From NCBI GenBank assembly GCA_005765155.1, contig VCCP01000002.1:310001-374000 (forward strand): a stretch of 64,000 nucleotides of DNA. Direction: 5' to 3'. The position numbers and the translations under genes were made by a program. This DNA comes from Zelopaecilomyces penicillatus (lineage: Eukaryota; Ascomycota; Sordariomycetes; Hypocreales; Pseudodiploosporaceae). This document shows positions 56,901-64,000 of the stretch, piece by piece; the first letter of the stretch is position 1; the number at the start of each line of letters is the position of its first letter. The notes beneath the pieces were generated by a model. The model was not told the origin of the DNA, searched no databases, and was given only the letters and a program-made list of their open reading frames with translations.

Positions 56901-57531
56901 ACTACCTAGATAATTAGAGAATAGCTGAAGGTAGTTGTTCTGTTCGAAACAGGGAAATAGCCTGCCCAACGAAATAGTAATCGCGGCCCACCCCACTTTA
57001 GTGTCTGCGGCTGACATGCCGAAGCTCACTTTGTCCATCACTGTCCACATCGAAATGTAAAGTACCTAGGTAGGTAATTTGGGGATTTCACTCACACTAC
57101 CGTAAACTCTCAGCTATCTCACTTGAGACTCTTTAGCGCATCCCACCGATATGCATGTGCCATAGCGACTCAATCTCATTTGTACAGGGTTTGGCATGAC
57201 AGGATGTCTTAACTTCCATATCTCTAGTGTGGAGGTGGAGTGCAGAATCTTTTAAGCTGTTTGCCTGTTGTTCTGATACACAAAGTAATTTTCATATGAC
57301 TAGAATAATGGGAAAGAGTGGAATGAGACTAAAGTGTCTTAAGTGAATTAGGTGAGAGTTTGGGGTACCTTGAATCCTGTTAGGGTTGGTCTTTATTACA
57401 TCACTAGATATGTTGTTTTATGAAATATATTGATGTTCGTATGCTGTACATGATTTTTCGAAACAGTTGTAATAAGAGGCATACAAAATATTCTGTGAAC
57501 ATTTTGCCACCGAGAGGGGAGGGGGGCGAAG

Positions 57532-58553
57532 TTAGACGGGGGGAGCCGTGGTGTTCCAGTTGGAGTATTCCCTCTCCACAGCCCATTTTTTAATTCTGTC
57601 AAAGTTTCGACATGTATGAGCCGTCTTCATACTGAGTTGCCACTCATTGTACTTTGGGTTCCATTGCCAATAAATGGTACTTGTATCACTCGCACACTGG
57701 AGTCCTTGCCTAATCCTATCAATACAATGCTCTGATACCGTCTAAAATTAGCTAGGGATGAATCATAGAAAACAAAAAAGGGCCGGGCCCGGGCCGGTGG
57801 GTTAAGGTGTAAATACATACCGTGATGTCTTGTTCGTTCCGGGTTCCGGGTTCCGTTTGGATAATTGACACTATTGAGTGGGAAGCGTTGAGGGTCGAGA
57901 CTTTTTCGAAGTGCATCCTGCATGCATGGATTAGTGGGATATCACAGGGGCCGCTGGGTTCAGAGTATAACTATACCAGGCAATGCAACTGGTGGAATAC
58001 CTCAAGAGAGATCACCGCTTTTTTGCCCCCTGTTTCTGCTAGGAGGACGGTCTTATTCGGCAACTTGGATGCCGCTTCCGCGGTAATCAGGGTGTTGCGA
58101 GTGTCTGCCATCAAAGTCAGTTAAGACGTCATCCATTGGTCCTGGGATCCGCCATACTGTGGTAGAGGTCTTCCCAAAGGCGGTCCTTCTCATCATTGGC
58201 TGCGCCTTGGAAGGGGGAGATTTGAAAGATGTTGTCATAGAACAAAACATTTTCGTATTCCACAATCTCATTTGCTGGAGCTATTGTTGTGTTAGAAGTC
58301 TTTGTGGTGGAAGGGGAGGACACAAGGGACGTAGGTACTTACAATATAGCATCGGGTGACTTCTTTGAGAAGCATGAACTTTATAGCCCAAATAGACAAT
58401 CGTAAAGCAGAGTAAAAGGACTACCAGATGCAAGAATGCTAAATACGCCACTTGCCACTTGATTCTGGTGCAGTTGCGGGAGACCCGATGCATCGGGGAG
58501 GCATGTGCCCCATCATCTTCCAACAAGCCAACCTGGTCCTCTGCTTTTTCCAT
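57532..58553 (-). CDS. UstYa-family (DUF3328) oxidase-like protein, RiPP cluster gene 1
   Basis: Five exons on the minus strand, 58553-58343, 58280-58158, 58104-57977, 57917-57821 and 57731-57532, give about 252 residues. Residues about 34-57 are a membrane segment (VAYLAFLHLVVLLLCFTIVY). Family landmarks follow: the SPFQG...LWEDLYH block, LPNKT, and two HXXHC motifs, HQLHC at residues 149-153 and HHEHC at 185-189, the second rebuilt across an intron. CIDRIRQGLQC, IYWQW and TAHTCRNFDRIKKWA complete the domain. UstYa proteins such as UstYa/UstYb in ustiloxin are copper-dependent oxidases that cross-link Tyr side chains in cyclic peptides. The gene is divergent from the second family member and lies 1.75 kb upstream of the precursor gene, in the same orientation. 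The two HXXHC motifs and all junctions are intact, so the gene looks functional. Confidence 0.93.
57732..58342 (-). other. Four introns of UstYa-family gene 1
   Basis: Introns are 58342-58281 (62 nt), 58157-58105 (53 nt, donor GTATGG), 57976-57918 (59 nt) and 57820-57732 (89 nt). For the last, the acceptor TATCAG at 57732 is the one that keeps the frame and yields an HXXHC motif; closer AGs (after CTAG and TTTTAG) break the frame. Confidence 0.85.
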
Positions 58554-59173
58554 AATAATGAAGAAGTAATGAAATTTTGACGGAGAAATGCACTGTGAGG
58601 ATGGGTAATTAATTGGGGAAAGTAAATGGCGTCAAGAGAAGCATATACAGCGACTCTTTGCTGTCAAATATAGTTCCCACTCGGAAGAGCTTGAATAACA
58701 CGGTAGTTTATACAAATGACAAGATTGCAGACCCATTTTATCTAAAAGGTGGGGGGGTTTTCCACCAAAGCACACGCTTCTTTTGGGGCCTGTCTATACA
58801 GAAGTGGGTGCCGTCGAGATGCGCCCGTCTTTTGACGACAAGCTAGAAAGGAAGCCCACCGGTCTGTCAAACTGAACCCCTGATCTATACGCATTGGGCA
58901 ATTATTTGCTTTTTTCAGACAACCAACCAAGAACTGCCGATCAAATTGGGATGAAAAAGAAATACTCAGTGCGGCTGATCGCACTACTACTAGGATGTGG
59001 GCATACCGAGATCCCAACATCAATCCCCCCCTTTGGCATTAATCTACACCAATTCTTATAAAGAGAACTTGGCTTATGGATGTTCAAATATTCAAGAACC
59101 CAACCAGTAATTGGCGTTAATTCTTTTATATTTACTGCAGCAGGTTCAAGACCCAATTCTTTTTTAAAAAAAG
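58554..59173. promoter_or_regulatory. Shared divergent promoter of the two UstYa-family genes
   Basis: 620 bp lie between the two start codons. Candidate TATA boxes are TATAAA at 59057-59062 (plus strand, about 112 bp before gene 2) and the reverse TTTATA at 58707-58712 (about 154 bp before gene 1). The shared intergenic space suggests co-regulation. I could not recognise a specific regulator site. Confidence 0.55.
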
Positions 59174-60343
59174 ATGCAATACAACCCGCTCAACCAGGTG
59201 GAGAGCGGCGACGACGACTGCAGGCAGTGCGGGGAGAAAACAACACACCTACCACCAGCGAGGCGCTCATCGAGATGGGCAACTCTAGCCAAATACTCAG
59301 CGCTGGGGATGTGTTTCATGTTGTCATTTGGCTTGGGTTCCTTCAGTTCTGCTTTCCATCCTCGGCATGCTGGCCATGATGGAATCGACATACCGTGGGG
59401 TAAGTAAATAGACCTGCCACAACTTTAATCGCCAGTGTTGCGATTAAAAAAAAATGACCACATTGACTTACAAAGAAACAAAACCACCGCAGCCTCGGAT
59501 TTAACAGATGCGCTCTCGAAAAAACCCATCCAGTTTAGAGGAGCCTTTAACTTTACCAGCAAATATCGGGGGCCTCCGAGTCCCGAAATCGACGAAGCAT
59601 GGGCGCGCTATGACTTTAATCGTGAGCACACATGGCTTTTCTTTTCTCTCCTAATCTTTATATTTACTGAGCCCTGCATTTCTTCAGCAATGCTTCGAGT
59701 CTCTGCAAAGGACATCGAAACTGCCGTGAGAGGCCAGGAGGGATACCTTGACACGGCTATTGCCATCGAAGGCGGCGGCTATCTGGGGACAATTGAAATG
59801 TTCCATCAGCTTCACTGTGTGGTAAGCTAGGACATAACCTCGATGATGTTTTCACATGCTGAGATCATCAATACCTAGAATATGGTTCGAATGGCAACCT
59901 ATCACGATTACTACAAAAACAAAGGGCATTACGGCAACCAAACCCATGAAGTATGGCGTACCCATATTGGTAAGTAAAAGAACGACCTTATTCTAGCTTC
60001 CTTTGAATCGCTTGACCAGTCGGATAACACAAAATGTAGATCACTGTATCGAGATAATACGTCAAATCGTCGCTTGCAACAGCGACACCGGTCTTATAGC
60101 ATTTCACTGTAAGCTTTTAGCCAAAATTTCATGTTCCTATTCTCAACCAAATCTAATGTGAGAGCTTTTCTAGGGGTCGAGGGGAATCCAAACCCGTATC
60201 CAGATTTAAGCACGTGGCATAAGTGTCGAGATGAGGAAGCGGTGCGTGAGTGGGCGATGGACAAGGAGGCCAAGAATGGCATTGATCGGAACAAGGGGCT
60301 TGTGAAGAAGCCTGGTGTGAAGGAGTTGAAGGCTGATCCATGA
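59174..60343 (+). CDS. UstYa-family (DUF3328) oxidase-like protein, RiPP cluster gene 2
   Basis: Six exons, 59174-59399, 59493-59621, 59688-59821, 59879-59969, 60040-60108 and 60174-60343, give about 272 residues. A membrane segment (YSALGMCFMLSFGLGSF) lies at about residues 43-60. The family domain shows YRGPPSPEIDEAWARY, then GYLGTIEMFHQLHC (HXXHC at residues 158-162), NMVRMATYHDYY, HIDHCIEIIRQ (HXXHC at 192-196), a Cys in VACNSDT, FHWVEG and STWHKCRDEEAVREWA. Both copper-binding motifs are intact, so an active enzyme is likely. Two family members suggest two cross-linking or oxidation steps on the peptide. The first intron has an alternative acceptor at 59507 that would shorten the protein by five residues. 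Family membership is secure; the reaction is inferred. Confidence 0.93.
59400..60173 (+). other. Five introns of UstYa-family gene 2
   Basis: Introns are 59400-59492 (93 nt), 59622-59687 (66 nt), 59822-59878 (57 nt), 59970-60039 (70 nt) and 60109-60173 (65 nt), all GT...AG. The third and fourth flank the exon between the two HXXHC motifs, the same arrangement as in gene 1, which supports common descent. Confidence 0.85.
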
Positions 60344-62280
60344 GCAGCCAGGGCATATTGCGTGTAGCTGTAAAACATGCCATGGATAATAGAATCAAGA
60401 TGCTAGTAATAACTGAAATAATAATGAGCCAAGCTGGTGGAATTAGTTATCGGCGTATTTTCTTTTAGCTTCTTTGGTCACTTTGGGGGTGCCTGCTGGT
60501 TTCGCATGCGGCTCGAATATTGTGCGTAAGCTTTCTAGAGAGCTGGTGCCAGGCCTAATGTGATGACTCTTGAGATGGATGTTGTGAGAGATCTTGCAAG
60601 GGCTTTTGTGAATGTCGTTGCAAAGTTATTGCGAGCTGCTGGAGGCTTGCTTTGAGGGTGGCTGTGGTGGCTGCTATGAGGTGTGGCCACTGTGGCTAGT
60701 GATTATTCATAGTGGCTTTGCACTTTACGATGCTAACATGGATGTGGAGTAGGATGCTATCCTTTGTGTGATTTTGTTCCATTGTTTATAGCACTGCTTT
60801 GTAGCTTGGCTTAATAATTGGCTCTTTGAGAGAGGATAAACTATTTCTCTTAATGCATTGAGTATCTTTTCTTTGAAATAGCCTTTTGTAGGATTTTCAT
60901 CAAGGAAGAAAAGAGAAACGCGTAGATGCTAGCTAACTCAGTTTGCAACCGAGTACATCCACACCCGTTTTGTTGGTGTGGACGAACATAGGAGTGGTGT
61001 TTGGTTCTTATTAGTATCGTTATTCGATGATTTGTAGAAGATGCTCAACCTGGGGTGTTGTCCATGTCGTCTGATTTCGCCATTCAGGCGACATTCTATA
61101 TCAGGAGACTCGCAGAATCACGTCACCCAACCCACTCATTAGGTATATGAGAGAATGAGAGCAATTGGGATCTCACATCCATCGACCAGCAACAAAGCGA
61201 TGCAGAGAACAATGCAGGGAACCATGGTAAGGAATGGATCTGCGCTAAAAGGAACACCAATGCCGGTGGCTCAGACGCAAAGAACAAGAAAAAAAAAAAC
61301 GATTTTTGCTGCGCACGAGGGCATGTTGCAATTTTTTTCTCTCCTTTCGCGATGTGTGATTCGTCATCGTTAAGAGGAGGGGCAATTTGACAGTCTGAAA
61401 TTTTCCCCCATCCATGGATCCATATGAAAAAAAAAAAACTCTTTCCCCAGGCGCTAATGCGAACACGGCCAGCGGCTCCTAGCGCTGTAGCTACCAGGCT
61501 AACGCAAAGCCCCAGCAGCCTTACCACAGTGGGTGCAAGCTTCCTGGCTCTAGTGCTCTTAGCGTTGAGTGTCTAGGCTATTCTCGGCTTTTCCATTACC
61601 TACAACAAACTGCCTTTACAGCGGTTGACTGGTCCAAGGCGGAACCCCACCCCCCGCGTGATGTGCGCCATCCCATCCCATGGATCCGTCTTTGCCTTCC
61701 ATGTCTTTTTATCACCAGACAAGCAACAATGAGCAAGCAGCAGCTCCTCTTTAATGGGAGCACAGTCGGAGTTCGGCCATGGGCGATGGGCAGGTGGGGT
61801 ATTATGGAGTGGGGGCCTCTGAAGCGAATTGGTTGCAATGCCAAGAGCCCCCGTTGCTACTAAAACCAATGTGCCAAGTTAGGTCCAGTTCCAGCAATGG
61901 AACTTTCCTGGCCCAGGTGACCATTTTGCTTTCTTTATTGCATGTCTCTCATTAAGCTTGTTTCGGCAACGGGGCCCAGCTCTCAGACAGGAGGGGCAAA
62001 AAGGCTGTAGCATGGACGTGGAGGACGGAGGACGGAGCTTTGCCAAGCTGATTGTTGTGGTATAAGACTTTTTGGCCATCCACCTCCTCCTCCTCCCCCC
62101 TTCCCTCCTTCCCTCCTTCTCTCCAACATCTCCAACATCATCTTCCAGTGTCTTTGCAAGAATACAGTCCAGTTGCCATTTCCATCGACTGTCTCTAGAC
62201 GATCCAATTGTGCTGTTACACCATATCCGGGAACCTTGACCCGAATACTCCCTCGACCCCCTAAGTCAACCACCGCAATC
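60344..62280. other. Intergenic, no gene seen
   Basis: Spacer between the RiPP cluster and the DUF3602 gene. A perfect short hairpin TCCACACC...GGTGTGGA occurs near 60959-60983. The last 200 bp are C/T-rich leader sequence. No transporter, protease or regulator gene of a cluster was found here. Confidence 0.55.
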
Positions 62281-62730
62281 ATGTCCAGCAACTACATCTT
62301 CACCGAGCCAGCTCCCTCCACCACCACCTACATGCGCTCCGGCCGCGGCGGCGCTGGCAACACATACCGCGCCTCCTCCTCCTCCTCCTCCTCATCCGCC
62401 CAAACCAAAAACATCAGCCCGCCTTCTCCCTCCTCTGCTACCCGTCGCTTCTTCAGCGGCATTGGCGGCGCCGGCAACGTCCACGAGGCCGACAAGCAGC
62501 GCCGCCCAGAGCTCCTCCGCTCCCTCGACGATGGGTCCACCACCAGCGGCGGCTTGCTCCGCGACCAACCCCCCTCGGTGGGCTACTGCGGTCGCGGAGG
62601 TGCCGGCAACGTGTATCGTCGCAAGACGAGCGATGCTAGCAGTGATGCTGCGAGTGTGGCGAGCAATGCTAGTTCTGTGAGCGCAAAGGCCAAGATGTGG
62701 GCGGCGCGCCTGAGTGGCTCAAGCAGCTGA
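62281..62730 (+). CDS. DUF3602 / Par32-like protein with GRGGAGN repeats
   Basis: This single exon encodes 149 residues from the ATG at 62281. Three glycine motifs typical of DUF3602 are visible: SGRGGAGNTYR (about residues 20-30), GIGGAGNVHEAD (60-71) and CGRGGAGNVYRRK (103-115), set in Ser-rich disordered sequence. The yeast member Par32 is phosphorylated after TORC1 inhibition and inhibits the ammonium permeases Mep1 and Mep3; a role in nitrogen signalling is therefore possible but only inferred. The length fits the short filamentous-fungal members. It lies 1.9 kb downstream of the RiPP cluster and shows no sign of belonging to it. Confidence 0.9.
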   Translation: MSSNYIFTEPAPSTTTYMRSGRGGAGNTYRASSSSSSSSAQTKNISPPSPSSATRRFFSGIGGAGNVHEADKQRRPELLRSLDDGSTTSGGLLRDQPPSVGYCGRGGAGNVYRRKTSDASSDAASVASNASSVSAKAKMWAARLSGSSS

Positions 62731-63881
62731 GACCGAAAGGACAAGATGAAAACATCGTGTTCATTCTGCATTCTTTTACGACTTCCAGCCTCAATTCGCA
62801 CACTAATTCTTGGATGAGCTTGGGAGTACGCCAATTGCGCACTTTCATATACAAACCCACACAAAATACCACGGAGCCTTACGATTACTTACGCTTATTT
62901 ACGACGAATTCCCCTTTCCCCCCTGTTTCACTACAACCCTAAAAACGGAGATATGAACTGCAACCCCTGGTTAATGGGCTGCACCTGTACGATATGACTG
63001 AAGTCTATCTGTTCCAACTTTTGTCTTTGTTCTGCAAAGCTCTTTTTTTTCTTGCCGGGCTACCAGTCAGCCCCTGAGACCCTTTCCCCACATATATACC
63101 ATAAAAGCCATGCATTCATCCCTACAAAGCACTACAAGCGCTTTCATTCTCCTCGGCCATATAATTTTCATGGCTTTAGAAAGAACAAGCGATTGCGTTG
63201 CCTTCGGTTCTGTTTGACGGAGTTTCTGAATAGTCCGAAAGTCATACCCCCCACTAGAGAGAGCTCTTCACGCGTTTAGGCGTTGGGACAGCAACAAGCG
63301 GCCGGCATCCACATCCACGATGACTCGAATAGGGGGGTTGACAGCTGGCGACAGGTTTTACGGGATTTCAGGAGAGCTGATGGATTGGACAAACGGCCAT
63401 GGCAGAAAAAGGCATTTTGCTATCTAGTTTATACCCCTCCCCTTTTTATGTTACCTTTTACCTATGGTCTTATCTTTTGTTTACCTTAGTTTAATATGAT
63501 GCCGCTTCGCCTCGATTGTATCCACTTTGCCTATTGAACCGTGGGCTTCCATCCATCTCCATCCCATTCATCCCATCCATTGTTTTCTGTAAAGTGAACG
63601 TGGGGCCATTTCTTCTTTCCTCTGCCCCCATTTCCTTTACAAATTCTTTTGGCTACAAACGCCTACACTTTACTTTTACCTCGAAGACCTTCTTCAGGAG
63701 GCCCTCGAGATAAACCCCCCAGACTTGAGAAGTTCTCGAAACATTGCACTTTTTCTCTTTTCCCCTTTATCCTTCCTTCCACCTATCCAAATCCAACACA
63801 TCAGCGCTCTTCTAAAGTCGATTTTGCTTTCACACAAACCCTCTTCACAACGTCAAGGCCCTCTTGTCATTTGTGTTCACG
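62731..63881. other. Intergenic and leader of the last gene
   Basis: The 3' flank of the DUF3602 gene followed by a long C/T-rich stretch (about 63.4-63.88 kb) that looks like the promoter and 5' UTR of the gene starting at 63882. No other gene was seen. Confidence 0.55.
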
Positions 63882-64000
63882 ATGGCTCATCCTGCTCAGG
63901 GGCAGCAGCCCGTCGTCACCATTCAAGCTGTGTTGCAGTATTGCTCAGCTCCCCGGTTTAGGCTTGGCGATAACTCCCTCGACGATGTCAATCTTCATAA
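63882..64000 (+). CDS. 5' end of a gene running off the window, unidentified
   Basis: The ATG at 63882 in good context (CACGATGGCT) follows a long pyrimidine-rich leader. The frame stays open for the remaining 39 codons (MAHPAQGQQPVVTIQAVLQY onward) with no stop before the window ends. The stretch is too short to recognise a family, and an intron could begin inside it. Confidence 0.45.
   Translation, partial: MAHPAQGQQPVVTIQAVLQYCSAPRFRLGDNSLDDVNLH

Larger units (their letters stand above)
55778..57531. other. Intergenic region inside the RiPP cluster
   Basis: The precursor promoter and the 3' flank of the first UstYa gene. It contains a MITE at 56640-56900 and a GTACCTAGGTAGGTA tract near 57062. 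A 69-codon minus-strand frame at 56841-57050 overlaps the MITE end and is not supported. Confidence 0.6.

Noticed and set aside
1..64000. CRISPR array or bacterial operon structure
   Set aside because: No spaced direct repeats of that kind; spliceosomal introns show this is eukaryotic DNA.

Overview
This window comes from the nuclear genome of a filamentous ascomycete, most likely a sordariomycete of the order Hypocreales. The evidence is short spliceosomal introns (about 50-225 nt; one inferred at about 330) with GTRNGT donors and CTAAC/CTGAC-type branch sites, widely spaced genes with long pyrimidine-rich leaders, and a core set of Pezizomycotina proteins. The order is inferred from protein resemblance only; no database search was run.

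Left part (1-30 kb). CCR4 deadenylase (+), a DUF218 protein (-), a cupin protein (-), one ordinary tRNA-Ser (-), a conserved disordered protein (-), a long dihydrofolate/folylpolyglutamate synthase family protein (+), three tandem tRNA-Ser genes with very unusual insertions (-), a modin-like membrane protein (-), the septation kinase SepH/Cdc15-type (+, ten exons) and a glutamine-rich protein (-). Middle part (30-49.5 kb). About 19 kb that is almost gene-free, with one conserved single-pass membrane protein near 42.1-43.0 kb and an AT-rich, stop-ridden stretch near 35.5-38.4 kb that looks like decayed repeat DNA. Right part (49.5-64 kb). The APSES cell-cycle factor Mbp1 (-) and dynactin Arp1 (+) are divergently transcribed, followed by tRNA-Val(CAC), a small secondary-metabolite locus, a Par32/DUF3602 protein and the first codons of a gene that leaves the window.

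The most interesting system is at 55.2-60.3 kb. A secreted precursor carries four amino-acid-identical copies of a Tyr-Tyr-containing peptide, each followed by a Lys-Lys Kex2-type site. Beside it lie two divergently transcribed UstYa-family (DUF3328) genes, each with two HXXHC motifs. This is the architecture of a fungal dikaritin-type RiPP cluster (the ustiloxin, phomopsin and asperipin class). The core QLPQPWRGVNYYH matches no dikaritin core I know. A small MITE with matching inverted repeats and a target duplication sits inside the cluster.

The second notable signal is at 16.1-16.8 kb. Three tRNA-Ser genes are interrupted in the anticodon loop by 63-67 nt inserts carrying GTAYGT, CTAAC and CAG, the marks of spliceosomal rather than tRNA introns. 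A fourth copy at 9.1 kb has a normal 24-nt tRNA intron.
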